Shown: positions 35,038-44,208, numbered from the stretch's first letter. The stretch: 64,000 nt of DNA from Streptomyces niveus (GCF_002009175.1 NZ_CP018047.1:7245001-7309000); one strand, 5' to 3'. The notes: generated by a model not told the origin, from the letters alone. Made by a program: numbers and translations.

Positions 35038-35056
35038 GGCCGGTCCGGCACCGGCC
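35038..35056. terminator. Hairpin between convergent GNAT and GDPD genes
   Basis: GGCCGGT and ACCGGCC, perfect 7-base arms with a 5-base loop, in the 105-base gap between convergent stops. Probable bidirectional terminator. Confidence 0.45.
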
Positions 35057-35112
35057 CCGCACGACCGGGCTGCCACCCGCCCCGTCCGGCCGGGCCTCTC
35101 GTACAGGACCCG

Positions 35113-35796
35113 TCAGGCCGTGAACCGGCCGGTGCGCCGGATCTCCGGGAAGTCCGTGGTCGCCCCGTCCAGGCCGAACGCCCTGACGAGCCGCAGCTGG
35201 TCCGGTGTGTTCACCACCCACCCGATGACCCCGAGCCCGGCCTCGTGCGCACGTTCGACGACCTCCAGCGTCAGACGCCGGATGTTCAGCGCGAGCGAGT
35301 CCGCGCCCACCGCCACCGCCCTGTCGACCACGTCGGCGCCCCAGCGGCTGGCGATCAGCACCGTCCGTACACCCGGCACCAGGGCGGAGATCTCGGCGAC
35401 GGTCTCGTCGTGGAACGAGGACACCTCCACCCGCCCCACCAGCTTCCGCCGGTGCATCACCTCGGCCAGCGCGCGGGCCGCCGCCACATCCTTGATCTCC
35501 GCCTGGAGCGGGGACCCCACCGCGTCCAGGACCTCCTCGAAGACCGGCACCCGCTCGCCCCGCCCCGCGTCGAGCTCCCGCAGCTCGGCGAGGGTCCGGT
35601 CGGCGATCGGACCCGTGCCGTCCGTCGTGCGGTCCAGTTCGGCGTCGTGCATGACGACGAGCGCGCCGTCCTTGCTCAGATGAAGGTCGAGCTCGATGGC
35701 GTCCATGCCGGCCCGTTCGGCGTGCAGGAAGGAGCGCAGGGTGTTCTCCGGTTCGACACCCATCACTCCACGATGACCGATGGTGAGGAAAGTCAA
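35113..35796 (-). CDS. Glycerophosphodiester phosphodiesterase family protein
   Basis: 227 residues from TTG 35796, chosen because the protein then starts at the family N-terminus (LTFLTIGHRG); the frame is open to 36126 but that part has no similarity to the family. Catalytic features of GDPD are all visible: HRGVMGVEPENTLRSF (His, Arg, Glu), ELDLHLSKDGALVVMHD (metal-binding Glu/Asp and catalytic His), LQAEIKD (Glu/Lys). It hydrolyses glycerophosphodiesters to glycerol-3-phosphate and an alcohol. No signal peptide, so it is cytosolic. Confidence 0.93.
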   Translation of the reverse strand: MTFLTIGHRGVMGVEPENTLRSFLHAERAGMDAIELDLHLSKDGALVVMHDAELDRTTDGTGPIADRTLAELRELDAGRGERVPVFEEVLDAVGSPLQAEIKDVAAARALAEVMHRRKLVGRVEVSSFHDETVAEISALVPGVRTVLIASRWGADVVDRAVAVGADSLALNIRRLTLEVVERAHEAGLGVIGWVVNTPDQLRLVRAFGLDGATTDFPEIRRTGRFTA

Positions 35797-35987
35797 GGCT
35801 GACTCGCTTCCGTCGTCGGCGGCTCCCGCGCGGCGCTGGTGCCCCACGCGGCACGGCGGCAGCCTAACGGTCAGCGCGCCGGACGGACCCGGGTCGGACC
35901 CGTGCGCGCCGGAGCCTGCCGTCCGCACCACCAACGGCAGGAAAATCGCCCGTAAACCTTGGGTGCGGCAGGATAATTTGTCTCGCG

Positions 35988-36045
35988 CTCCCTTGTACGG
36001 GAGAATCAGAGACCTATACGGTGCTTTGACGCCCGCTTCTCCCGT
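35988..36045 (+). promoter_or_regulatory. Leader with competing hairpins upstream of the DUF6421 gene
   Basis: Two mutually exclusive pairings share one strand: CTCCC (35988-35992) with GGGAG (35999-36003), and the 9-base ACGGGAGAA (35997-36005) with TTCTCCCGT (36037-36045), whose end abuts the GGAGG ribosome site (36046-36050) 8 bases before the ATG. A GATAAT -10-like box at 35972-35977 would place both in the mRNA. The layout resembles a translation-controlling leader. Confidence 0.45.
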
Positions 36046-36057
36046 GGAGGACGTGAC

Positions 36058-37455
36058 ATGACGGAAATTCTTGTGCAGGACCGGACCGCACGGCATACGG
36101 CCGACGACGAGCGGGTGATCGAGCACCCCGCCTGGACCGAGCTCAAGAACGCCGTCGAGGAGATCCGTCCCTGGCAGTCCAAGGACGGCTCCATAGACTT
36201 CGACGCGCAGGACGCGCCCGCGCGCGCCGTCGTCGACGTCACGCTCGACCGCGTGATCGCCGCCGTCGAACAGCTCTCATCCCTGCTGCCGCACGATGCC
36301 GCCTACCACCGGGCGCTCGTCTCGGACCTCCGCAAGTGGGCCGACGGCGCCTTCGGCGTACCCGACTTCCTGGACTCGCTGCTGGCCTTCCAGCCGGCGG
36401 CCGAGCGCGTGGACCGGCTCCAACACCTCGTCGTCTTCCCCATGTACACGCAGAACGGCAACCCGGACCGCAACCTCGAAGCGGTCGTCCTGCGCATGGT
36501 CTGGCCCGAGTGGCTCTCCGAACTGGAGCGCACCCGCTACGACAACCCCCTCTTCTGCGGCATCACCTTCGAGGACTTCACCGCCGGGTACGACACCAAC
36601 TCCGCGGTCCTGTTCCCCGAGACGATCGCCGTGCGGAAGGCCCCCGAGCGGTTCAGCTGGGGCGGTATCTTCTGCGACCGCGAGGCCGCCCGCTTCCGCC
36701 GGGTCACCGAGGCCGCTGTCGGCATCCTCGGAGTCGAACTCCCCGACGACATCCGCGAGATGGTCGGCGACCAGGACCGCTGCCAGCAGGCGTTCGTGCT
36801 CTGGGACATGATCCACGACCGCACCCACAGCCACGGCGACCTGCCGTTCGACCCCTTCATGATCAAGCAGCGCCAGCCGTTCTGGATGTACGGCCTGGAG
36901 GAGCTGCGCTGCGACCTCACCGCCTTCCGGGAGGCCGTGAAGCTCCAGGCCGACGGTGTCACGCAGGGCCGTGACGTGCAGTACGCGGTCCTCTTCGACC
37001 GGATGTTCCGCTTCCCCGTCACCGGCGCCCGCGAGCGCAACTACGACGGCCTCGGCGGCCAGCTGCTCTTCTCCTATCTCCACAAGCACGACGTGGTGCG
37101 CTGGACGGACAACACCCTGCGCATCGACTGGGACAGGGCCCCGGAGGTCACCCAGCGGCTCCTGGACGAGATCGAGACCCTCTACCGGGCCGGTATCGAC
37201 CGCCCGAAGCTGGTCCACTGGTTCGCCGCCTACGACCTCGTCTCCACCTATCTGGCCCCGCACCCCGGATCCCGCTGGGCCAAGGGCCCGGACGCCCTCG
37301 ACCTGGATCTGCCCCCGCGCAAGCTCGTGGACGACGTGCTTCCCGACGAGTTTCCGCTCAGCATGTTCTACGAGGCACTGGCCAAGAAGCTCAAGACCGT
37401 GATCGCCTCGACCAAGGGCATCACGGCGGCCGGTGCCGAGCAGCGAGCCGCGTGA
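36058..37455 (+). CDS. DUF6421 family protein
   Basis: 465 residues, cytosolic, with no signal or membrane segment, matching the Streptomyces family DUF6421 over its length. The most conserved-looking part is WDMIHDRTHSHGDLPFDPFMIKQRQPFWMYGLEELRCDL near residues 255-295, whose His, Asp and Glu residues could form a metal site; this is inference. The function is unknown. GTGGAGG lies 8 bases before the ATG. It heads a group with an SDR and a threonine-aldolase-like enzyme. Confidence 0.9.
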   Translation: MTEILVQDRTARHTADDERVIEHPAWTELKNAVEEIRPWQSKDGSIDFDAQDAPARAVVDVTLDRVIAAVEQLSSLLPHDAAYHRALVSDLRKWADGAFGVPDFLDSLLAFQPAAERVDRLQHLVVFPMYTQNGNPDRNLEAVVLRMVWPEWLSELERTRYDNPLFCGITFEDFTAGYDTNSAVLFPETIAVRKAPERFSWGGIFCDREAARFRRVTEAAVGILGVELPDDIREMVGDQDRCQQAFVLWDMIHDRTHSHGDLPFDPFMIKQRQPFWMYGLEELRCDLTAFREAVKLQADGVTQGRDVQYAVLFDRMFRFPVTGARERNYDGLGGQLLFSYLHKHDVVRWTDNTLRIDWDRAPEVTQRLLDEIETLYRAGIDRPKLVHWFAAYDLVSTYLAPHPGSRWAKGPDALDLDLPPRKLVDDVLPDEFPLSMFYEALAKKLKTVIASTKGITAAGAEQRAA

Positions 37456-37531
37456 GTCCACGACCCGACCGGGCCGTGACAATGAAGCCGACGCAGACAA
37501 CGCCGAGAACGCCGACACGGGGGACACCGGG

Positions 37532-38314
37532 ATGACGGAGAGCACGACCATGAGCGGAAGCAGCGGAACGGGCGCGCTGGACGGCGCCGTCGTGGCGGTC
37601 GCCGGAGCGGGCGGGCCCGCCGGGCGTGCGACGCTGCTGCGCCTCGCCGGAGCCGGCGCGACCGTCGTCGGCGCCGACGCGGACGCCGACAGTCTCGCGG
37701 AGGCCGTCGACGCCGCCCGGCGCGCGCACAGCGGCGCCACCGTCACCGGCGAGACCGTCGACCTCCTCGACCCGGCGGCCACCCGCGCGTGGGCGGCCAG
37801 GACCGAGCAGGACCACGGCAGGGGCCGTATTGACGGACTGGTCCACCTCGTCGGCGGCTGGCGCGGCGGCAAGACCTTCGCCGACACCGACCTCGCCGAC
37901 TGGGACCTGCTGGAGAAGCTGCTCATCCGCACCGTCCAGCACACCTCCCTCGCCTTTCACGACGGGCTGCTGCGCAGTGACCGCGGTCGCTACGTACTGG
38001 TCAGCGCCGCCGGGGCGAGCAAACCCACGGCGGGCAACGCCGCCTACGCCGCGGCCAAGGCGGCGGCCGAGGCCTGGACACTGGCGCTGGCGGACGACTT
38101 CCGCAAGGCCGGGGGCGACGAAGGACCGCGCGCGGCGGCTGCGATCCTGGTCATCAAGGCACTGGTGCACGACGCGATGCGCGCCGAGCGCCCCAATGCG
38201 AAGTTCGCGGGCTTCACGGACGCCGGAGAGCTGGCCGACGCCATCGCCGGAGTCTGGGACCGGCCCGCCGGTGAAGTGAACGGAAACCGCCTGTGGCTGA
38301 CCCCCGAGTCATGA
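37532..38314 (+). CDS. SDR family oxidoreductase
   Basis: 260 residues from ATG 37532, with GGGGGAC upstream; ATG 37550 and an earlier GTG at 37433 that overlaps the previous gene are alternatives. The Rossmann glycine motif is unusual (VAGAGGPAGRA rather than TGxxxGxG), but the catalytic Ser in LVSAAGAS and Tyr/Lys in AYAAAKAAAEAW are present. The substrate is unknown. The 77-base gap after DUF6421 and ATGA overlap with the next gene suggest one operon. Confidence 0.88.
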   Translation: MTESTTMSGSSGTGALDGAVVAVAGAGGPAGRATLLRLAGAGATVVGADADADSLAEAVDAARRAHSGATVTGETVDLLDPAATRAWAARTEQDHGRGRIDGLVHLVGGWRGGKTFADTDLADWDLLEKLLIRTVQHTSLAFHDGLLRSDRGRYVLVSAAGASKPTAGNAAYAAAKAAAEAWTLALADDFRKAGGDEGPRAAAAILVIKALVHDAMRAERPNAKFAGFTDAGELADAIAGVWDRPAGEVNGNRLWLTPES

Positions 38315-39381
38315 GGGCCCGTACGACGGCCGCGCGTGCGCACCACGACCCCGGCACGCGCGGCTTCGCCAGCGACAACTACGCCGGCGCCCACCCCGAG
38401 GTGCTGGCCGCGCTCGCCGTCGCCAACGGCGGCCACCAGATCGCGTACGGCGACGACGAGTACACCGACCATCTCCAGCGCGTCATGCACGGCCACTTCG
38501 GCCCCACCGCGCAGGCGTTCCCCGTCTTCAACGGCACGGGGGCGAACGTCGTGGCGCTCCAGGCCATGACCGACCGCTGGGGTGCGGTGATCTGCGCCGA
38601 GTCCGCGCACATCAACGTGGACGAGGGCGGTGCGCCCGAGCGGGTCGGCGGGCTCAAACTGCTGACCGTGCCCACCCCGGACGGCAAACTCACCCCGGAG
38701 CTGGTCGACCGGCAGGCGTGGGGCTTCGATGACGAGCACCGTGCCATGCCGCAGGTCGTGTCGATCACCCAGAACACCGAACTGGGCACCGTCTACACCC
38801 CGGACGAGATCCGCGCGCTGTGCGAACACGCCCACGAGCGGGGCATGAAGGTCCATCTCGACGGTGCCCGGATATCCAACGCCGCCGCCTTCCTCGACGT
38901 ACCGATGCGCACCTTCACCAACACCGTCGGTGTGGACGTGCTGAGTTACGGCGGCACGAAGAACGGCGCGATCTTCGGCGAGGCCGTCGTCGTCATCGAC
39001 CCGGACGCGGTGCGCGAGATGAAGCGGCTGCGCAAGCTGTCGATGCAGCTCAGCTCCAAGATGCGGTTCGTCTCCGTGCAGTTGGAGGCGCTGCTGGCCG
39101 GTGATCTGTGGCTGCGCAACGCCCGGCACAGCAACGCCATGGCGCAGCGGCTCGCCGACGGGGTGCGCGGGGTCGACGGGGTCGAGATCCTGCACCCCGT
39201 CCAGGCCAACGCCGTCTTCGCCCGGCTCCCGCACGACGTGTCCGTACGCCTCCAGCGGCGGTTCCGCTTCTACTTCTGGGACGAGGCGGCCGGCGACGTG
39301 CGCTGGATGTGCGCCTTCGACACCACCGAGGACGACGTCGACGCGTTCGTCCAGGCCCTCAAGGAAGAGATGGCCAGGTAA
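38311..39381 (+). CDS. Low-specificity L-threonine aldolase-like PLP enzyme
   Basis: 356 residues from ATG 38311 (ATGA overlap with the SDR stop); GTG 38293 is possible. Fold-type I PLP enzyme: FASDNYAGAHPEVLAAL at the N-terminus, FNGTGANVVAL near 75, HLDGARISNAA near 180 with the Asp that contacts the pyridine nitrogen, and the PLP lysine in SYGGTKNGAIFGEAVV near 215. The family cleaves L-threonine or L-allo-threonine to glycine and acetaldehyde. The C-terminal segment RFRFYFWDEAAGDVRWMCAFDTTEDDV is typical. Confidence 0.93.
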   Translation: MRARTTAARAHHDPGTRGFASDNYAGAHPEVLAALAVANGGHQIAYGDDEYTDHLQRVMHGHFGPTAQAFPVFNGTGANVVALQAMTDRWGAVICAESAHINVDEGGAPERVGGLKLLTVPTPDGKLTPELVDRQAWGFDDEHRAMPQVVSITQNTELGTVYTPDEIRALCEHAHERGMKVHLDGARISNAAAFLDVPMRTFTNTVGVDVLSYGGTKNGAIFGEAVVVIDPDAVREMKRLRKLSMQLSSKMRFVSVQLEALLAGDLWLRNARHSNAMAQRLADGVRGVDGVEILHPVQANAVFARLPHDVSVRLQRRFRFYFWDEAAGDVRWMCAFDTTEDDVDAFVQALKEEMAR

Positions 39382-39478
39382 CCGTAGACCGGGGACCTCG
39401 GCTCGGGTGGTGCATTACAGTGGACCTCATGGTGTGCCGTGGTGCACCGCTTCCGTATGTCCCGAGGCAAGGCTGACG

Positions 39479-40171
39479 ATGACCCTGACTCTCACCGTGT
39501 CGGACGAGGTGCACACCCTCGTCCCCGGCTTCACCCCGCTCGCCGTCGAGGCCCACGGCCTGGTGAACGGCCCCAGCAACGAGGCCAGTTCCGCGCTGCT
39601 GGACGACGCCGCCCGCCGGCTCGCCGAGCGCCTCGACGGGCGCGCCCCGCACGAGGACCCGCACATGGTCGCCTGGCGCGCCGCGTACACGGCCTTCGGC
39701 AGCAAGCCGTCCCGTACCCGCAACTCCGCCGAGGCACTGGCCAAACGGGCGCTCGCCGACGGTGGTCTGCCCCGGATCAATCTCCTGGTGGACCTCTACA
39801 ACGCCATCAGCGTGGCCCATCTGATCCCCGTGGGCGGCGAGGACATCGACAGCGTCGTGGGCGCCATGCGGCTCGTACGGGCCACCGGCGAAGAACCGTT
39901 CCACACCGCCGCCGGCGGCGAGCCCGCCGTCGAACACCCGGACGCGGGCGAGGTGGTGTGGCGCGACGACGAGGGCGTCACCTGCCGGCGCTGGAACTGG
40001 CGCCAGGGCGTGCGCACCCGGCTCACCGAGGAGTCGGTGAACGCGGTCTTCCTGCTTGAGAGCCTGGCTCCCATGACCCGCGCGGAACTCGACGCCGCGG
40101 GTACCGAACTCGCCGAATCGCTGGAGAAGTTGAGCCCCGGGGCACGGATCACCGTCCACCCCGCGGGCTGA
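39479..40171 (+). CDS. B3/B4 tRNA-binding domain protein
   Basis: 230 residues from ATG 39479. It is one B3/B4 domain, as in the editing region of the phenylalanyl-tRNA synthetase beta chain: AAYTAFGSKPSRTRNSAEALAKR and LPRINLLVDLYNAISVAHLIPVGGED are hallmarks. Stand-alone members may edit mischarged tRNA or bind other ligands; no function has been shown for most. It follows the threonine aldolase after 97 bases and may have its own promoter. It converges on PlsC with a shared terminator. Confidence 0.92.
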   Translation: MTLTLTVSDEVHTLVPGFTPLAVEAHGLVNGPSNEASSALLDDAARRLAERLDGRAPHEDPHMVAWRAAYTAFGSKPSRTRNSAEALAKRALADGGLPRINLLVDLYNAISVAHLIPVGGEDIDSVVGAMRLVRATGEEPFHTAAGGEPAVEHPDAGEVVWRDDEGVTCRRWNWRQGVRTRLTEESVNAVFLLESLAPMTRAELDAAGTELAESLEKLSPGARITVHPAG

Positions 40172-40180
40172 CGCCCCACC

Positions 40181-40220
40181 CGGCGACCGCCCCAGCAGTG
40201 ACGTTTCGGTGCGGTCGCCG
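40181..40220. terminator. Bidirectional terminator between B3/B4 and PlsC genes
   Basis: CGGCGACCGC (40181-40190) and GCGGTCGCCG (40211-40220), perfect 10-base arms with a 20-base loop, between stops at 40171 and 40232. Confidence 0.6.
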
Positions 40221-40231
40221 CACGGGCGCGG

Positions 40232-40954
40232 TCAGTTGGCCTCGCGGACCTCGGCCGGTGTCGGAGCCGTACCGCCGAGATGCGCCGGTACCCACCAGGT
40301 GTCGCTCGCGTCCCTGGGCCGTACCGGATAGGCGCGCTGGGCCGCTTCGAGCAGTTCCTGCACCCGCTCGCGGAGCCGCCGGGTGATCGCCCCCGCGTAC
40401 TGGTCGGCGGGGGCGTCCATCGGCTCGCCGACCCGCATCGTCACGGGGATGTGGCTGCGCCGGAAGTTGCGCGGGCGTCCCTTGGTCCAGATCCGCTGGG
40501 TGCCCCACAGCGCCATCGGGATCAGCGGCACACCTGCCTCCTGCGCCAGGCGCGCCGCGCCCGACTTGAAGGACTTGAGCGTGAACGACTGCGAGATGGT
40601 CGCCTCGGGGAACACGCCGACGATTTCGCCGGAGCGCAGCGAGTCGAGCGCGTGCGCGTAGGCGCTCTCGCCCTGTTTTCGGTCCACCGGGATGTGTTTC
40701 ATGCCGCGCATGAGCGGCCCGGAGACCTTGTGGCGGAAGACGGAGTCCTTCGCCATGAAGCGCACGAGACGCTTCTGGGGGAGCGCGGTGAGTCCGGTGA
40801 AGATGAAGTCCAGATAGCTGATGTGGTTGCTGACGAGCACGGCACCGCCGGTACGCGGGATGTTCTCGGAGCCCTGAGTCTCGATCTTGAGGTCCAGCGC
40901 CTTGAACATCGTGCGGGCGGCGCCGACGACCGGCCGGTAGACGAGCTCTGCCAT
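40232..40954 (-). CDS. 1-acyl-sn-glycerol-3-phosphate acyltransferase (PlsC-like)
   Basis: 240 residues from ATG 40954. The acyltransferase motif NHISYLD (H-x4-D) lies near residue 43, FPEATIS near 115 and a PMALWGTQRIW block near 150. It transfers an acyl chain to lysophosphatidate or a related lysolipid on the membrane, in phospholipid or triacylglycerol synthesis. Streptomyces have several paralogues. Only a weak AAGGG site precedes the ATG. Confidence 0.93.
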   Translation of the reverse strand: MAELVYRPVVGAARTMFKALDLKIETQGSENIPRTGGAVLVSNHISYLDFIFTGLTALPQKRLVRFMAKDSVFRHKVSGPLMRGMKHIPVDRKQGESAYAHALDSLRSGEIVGVFPEATISQSFTLKSFKSGAARLAQEAGVPLIPMALWGTQRIWTKGRPRNFRRSHIPVTMRVGEPMDAPADQYAGAITRRLRERVQELLEAAQRAYPVRPRDASDTWWVPAHLGGTAPTPAEVREAN

Positions 40955-41130
40955 CTGGAGGAGACCCTTCTGTTCCCGGGGAGGGTTCTCCCGACGGAAG
41001 TTACGCAGCCGTAGGTTTTCGGCATTGGGCAGATCGTGCCCCAAACGAGGGCCTGTGGCCAGTCCTGCCGACGGCGCGGAGCGAGATTCTCATCACGTCA
41101 TTCCCGGGTGATCGGGGAGTCAGCCGCAGC

Positions 41131-41547
41131 TCAACGCGGGGCAGCGGCCGTGCGGCGCAGCAGCAGGTACATCTCGCAGCCGAGGCAGTAGGCGAAGGCG
41201 GCGTTGAGGAAGACGGCCGCCAGCGCGCACCCCGTGGCGGCCAGCGCGAGCCAGGGCGGACCCCACAGATAGCCCGCCAACCCGGCCAGGGCGAAGACCA
41301 GTCCGACCGCCTGCGCGAAGCGCGGCGGCCGCGGGGACTCGAACTCGGTGGGCGGTCCGAGCCTCGGCCGTACGACGGTGCGGAACAGCCATCCGTACGG
41401 AGAGCGCCCCACACCGGCCACCGCGCCCACCGCGAAGCACAGCGCCTGCCAGCCGAGCAGCGCGCCGCTGCCGGTGACGAGAACCATGGCCAGGACGACG
41501 GTGGTGAGGGCCGCGCCGAAGCGGGGGCCCCTGACATCTATGTTCAT
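41131..41547 (-). CDS. DUF4395 membrane protein
   Basis: 138 residues from ATG 41547; the longer frame to 41616 has no support. Four hydrophobic segments, the FAVGAVAG...PYGWLFRTVVRPRLGPP signature and a C-terminal CLGCEMYLLL pair of cysteines, typical of DUF4395. It is divergent from a membrane-anchored thioredoxin, a pairing frequent in actinobacteria, which suggests an extracytoplasmic thiol function such as sulphur or redox transfer. That role is inference. Confidence 0.9.
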   Translation of the reverse strand: MNIDVRGPRFGAALTTVVLAMVLVTGSGALLGWQALCFAVGAVAGVGRSPYGWLFRTVVRPRLGPPTEFESPRPPRFAQAVGLVFALAGLAGYLWGPPWLALAATGCALAAVFLNAAFAYCLGCEMYLLLRRTAAAPR

Positions 41548-41621
41548 GACACCAGCATCACTCAGGGCCGTCCGGCCGGGACCGCGGAATATTTTGCGGT
41601 CGTGTGAACGCTTCACCTGGG

Positions 41622-42062
41622 ATGACGACGACAGGGCTGTGGGTGTGCGTGGCGGTGCTCGCGGCGGCGAGCCTCTTCGGCGTGCTGCACCGCCGTACGA
41701 ACGGGAGGCTCAAGGTGCGCGGGCGTGACGGCGAAAGGCGGCTCGGCGCCGCCGAGTTGGGCGCGGAGTTGGGGGAGCGCGCCACGCTCGTCCAGTTCTC
41801 CAGCGCGTTCTGCCAGCCCTGCCGCGCGACCCGGCGCACGCTCGCCGAGGTGACCGGCATCGTCGACGGCGTTGCCCATGTGGAGATCGACGCCGAGGAC
41901 CGGCTGGAGCTGGTACGGGAGTTGGGCATCCTCAGGACACCGACGGTGCTCGTCCTCGACGCGGCAGGCCGGATCGTCCGCCGGGCCTCGGGGGCGCCGC
42001 GGAAGGCCGATGTGATCGCCGCGCTGGGCGCGGCCGTGCCGGGTGCGGCGCCCGGCGCCTGA
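41622..42062 (+). CDS. Membrane-anchored thioredoxin-fold protein
   Basis: 146 residues from ATG 41622; GTG 41604 in the same frame adds six residues and cannot be excluded. One N-terminal membrane helix (GLWVCVAVLAAASLFGVL) is followed by a thioredoxin fold with the redox motif CQPC in QFSSAFCQPCRATRR and the cis-proline TPTVLVLD. Probably acts on the outer face of the membrane with the DUF4395 protein encoded divergently. Confidence 0.92.
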   Translation: MTTTGLWVCVAVLAAASLFGVLHRRTNGRLKVRGRDGERRLGAAELGAELGERATLVQFSSAFCQPCRATRRTLAEVTGIVDGVAHVEIDAEDRLELVRELGILRTPTVLVLDAAGRIVRRASGAPRKADVIAALGAAVPGAAPGA

Positions 42063-42260
42063 GAGTTCCCGGTCGGCGGGCCGGTGCGCGTTGGGAAGGT
42101 CACAGTTCAAAGCGATTGCTCAGCGGGCATCAGATGGATGTACTGGCGAGTAATATTATGGTCGGTGCGCCGGTCGACCTGACCGGAAAACCTCCCATCA
42201 GGCGCCTATGCTGCGAGCAACAAGGCAGCCCAGAAATGACGATGCAGTAGGAGAGCCGGC

Positions 42261-43052
42261 GTGAGCTTGAGGATCGTTGTCTGTGTGAAGTACGTGCCCG
42301 ACGCCACGGGCGACCGGCATTTCGCCGATGACCTGACGCTGGACCGTGACGATGTGGACGGTCTGCTGTCCGAGCTGGACGAGTACGCGGTCGAGCAGGC
42401 GCTCCAGATCGCCGGGGACCACTCCGGTGACGACGCGGAGGTCACCGTCCTGACGGTGGGCCCCGAGGACGCCAAGGACGCGCTGCGCAAGGCGCTGTCG
42501 ATGGGCGCGCACAAGGCGGTCCACGTCGAGGACGACGATCTGCACGGCACGGACGCCCTCGGCACCTCGCTGGTCCTCGCGAAGGCGATCGAGAAGACCG
42601 GCTACGACCTGGTCATCTGCGGAATGGCCTCCACCGACGGCACGATGGGCGTACTGCCCGCGATGCTCTCGGAGCGTCTGGGCGTACCGCAGGTGACGCT
42701 GCTGTCCGAGGTGTCGGTCGAGGGCGGCACCGTCAAGGGCCGCCGTGACGGCGACGCGGCGACCGTACAGCTCGAAGCCTCCCTACCGGCCGTCGTGTCG
42801 GTGACGGACCAGTCGGGCGAGGCCCGCTACCCCTCGTTCAAGGGGATCATGGCGGCGAAGAAGAAGCCGGTGGAGTCGCTGGACCTGGAGGACCTGGACA
42901 TCGAGGCCGGGGACGTCGGCCTCGAAGGCGCGTGGACCGCGGTCGACTCGGCCACGGAGCGCCCCGCCCGTACGGCGGGCACGATCGTCAACGACGAGGG
43001 CAAGGGCGGCGATGAGCTGGCCGAGTTCCTCGTGAGCCAGAAGTTCATCTGA
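42261..43052 (+). CDS. etfB: Electron transfer flavoprotein subunit beta
   Basis: 263 residues from GTG 42261, with AGGAGAG at 42248-42254. Complete ETF-beta: LRIVVCVKYVPDATGD start, EQALQIAGDH, GPEDAKDALRKALSMGAHKAVHV (AMP-binding region) and the recognition-loop-like LPAVVSVTDQSGEARYPSFKGIMAAKKKPVE. With EtfA it carries electrons from acyl-CoA and other dehydrogenases to the quinone pool. The 198-base leader region upstream carries an AT-richer TAATATTATG stretch. Confidence 0.97.
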   Translation: MSLRIVVCVKYVPDATGDRHFADDLTLDRDDVDGLLSELDEYAVEQALQIAGDHSGDDAEVTVLTVGPEDAKDALRKALSMGAHKAVHVEDDDLHGTDALGTSLVLAKAIEKTGYDLVICGMASTDGTMGVLPAMLSERLGVPQVTLLSEVSVEGGTVKGRRDGDAATVQLEASLPAVVSVTDQSGEARYPSFKGIMAAKKKPVESLDLEDLDIEAGDVGLEGAWTAVDSATERPARTAGTIVNDEGKGGDELAEFLVSQKFI

Positions 43053-43125
43053 CGGGTGCGGCCCACCGCCCCCGTAGCCGGTCCCGGAACCCTCACGTAC
43101 ACGCCTTCGCAGGAGAACAGAACCC

Positions 43126-44088
43126 ATGGCTGAAGTCCTCGTCTATGTCGATCATGTGGACGGTGCCGTCCGCAAGCCCACCCTGGAACTGCTGACGCTG
43201 GCCCGTCGCCTCGGTGACCCGGTCGCCGTCGCGCTCGGCGCGGGCGCCGCGGACACCGCCGCCAAGCTGGCGGAGCACGGCGCGGTGAAGGTGCTGACCG
43301 CCGACGCCCCCGAGTTCGCCGACTACCTCGTCGTCCCGAAGGTCGACGCGCTGCAGGCCGCGTACGAGAGCGTGTCCCCGGTCGCCGTACTCGTCCCCTC
43401 GTCCGCCGAGGGCAAGGAGATCGCCGCCCGTCTCGCCGTGCGTATCGGCTCGGGGCTGATCACCGACGCGATCGACCTGACGGCCGATGACAAGGGTCCG
43501 GTGGCGACGCAGTCCGTGTTCGCCGCCGCGTACACCACCAACTCCCGTGTCACCAAGGGCACTCCGGTCATCACGGTGAAGCCCAACGCCGCCCCCGTCG
43601 AGCCGGCCGCGGCCGCGGGCACCGTCGAGGCGCTGTCCGTCCCCTTCGGCGAGGCGGCCACCGGCACCAAGGTCGTCGGCCGCACCCCGCGCGAGTCCAC
43701 GGGGCGCCCGGAGCTGACCGAGGCCGCGATCGTCGTCTCGGGCGGACGCGGCGTCAACGGCGCCGAGAACTTCGCGATCATCGAGGCGCTCGCCGACTCC
43801 CTCGGCGCGGCCGTCGGCGCCTCGCGCGCCGCCGTCGACGCCGGCTGGTACCCGCACTCCAACCAGGTCGGCCAGACCGGCAAGTCGGTCTCCCCGCAGC
43901 TGTACATCGCCTCCGGCATCTCCGGCGCGATCCAGCACCGCGCGGGCATGCAGACCTCGAAGACGATCGTCGCGATCAACAAGGACGCCGAGGCGCCGAT
44001 CTTCGACCTCGTCGATTACGGCGTCGTAGGCGACCTCTTCCAGGTCGTCCCCCAGCTCACCGAGGCCATCAAGGCGCGCAAGGGCTGA
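43126..44088 (+). CDS. etfA: Electron transfer flavoprotein subunit alpha
   Basis: 320 residues, ATG 43126, 73 bases after etfB and in the same transcript. The C-terminal FAD-binding domain shows SGGRGVNGAENFAII, the DAGWYPHSNQVGQTGKSVSPQLY block and SGAIQHRAGMQTSKTIVAINKDAEAPIFDLVDYGVVGD, all hallmarks of EtfA. Forms the heterodimer with EtfB. A 17-bp hairpin follows the stop. Confidence 0.98.
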   Translation: MAEVLVYVDHVDGAVRKPTLELLTLARRLGDPVAVALGAGAADTAAKLAEHGAVKVLTADAPEFADYLVVPKVDALQAAYESVSPVAVLVPSSAEGKEIAARLAVRIGSGLITDAIDLTADDKGPVATQSVFAAAYTTNSRVTKGTPVITVKPNAAPVEPAAAAGTVEALSVPFGEAATGTKVVGRTPRESTGRPELTEAAIVVSGGRGVNGAENFAIIEALADSLGAAVGASRAAVDAGWYPHSNQVGQTGKSVSPQLYIASGISGAIQHRAGMQTSKTIVAINKDAEAPIFDLVDYGVVGDLFQVVPQLTEAIKARKG

Positions 44089-44100
44089 GCCGGCACATCC

Positions 44101-44138
44101 CGGGGGCCGCGCGGTGGAACGCCACCGCGCGGCCCCCG
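44101..44138 (+). terminator. 17-bp perfect terminator hairpin after etfA
   Basis: CGGGGGCCGCGCGGTGG (44101-44117) pairs exactly with 44122-44138 around the loop AACG, 13 bases after the etfA stop. Very stable; no U-tract. Confidence 0.9.
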
Positions 44139-44160
44139 TGTGCTGCGTACTCGCTTCCAC

Positions 44161-44208
44161 GCCCGCTCCGGGCCACCATTGACGCAGCCCGGAGCGGGCG
44201 ACTAACTT
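44161..44208 (+). promoter_or_regulatory. Promoter embedded in a 12-bp inverted repeat upstream of the DUF6986 gene
   Basis: GCCCGCTCCGGG (44161-44172) and CCCGGAGCGGGC (44188-44199) are perfect 12-base arms. The -35 TTGACG (44179-44184) lies in the loop and the -10 TAACTT (44203-44208) follows the second arm, with an 18-base spacer. A protein binding the repeat would occlude the -35. Confidence 0.6.
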
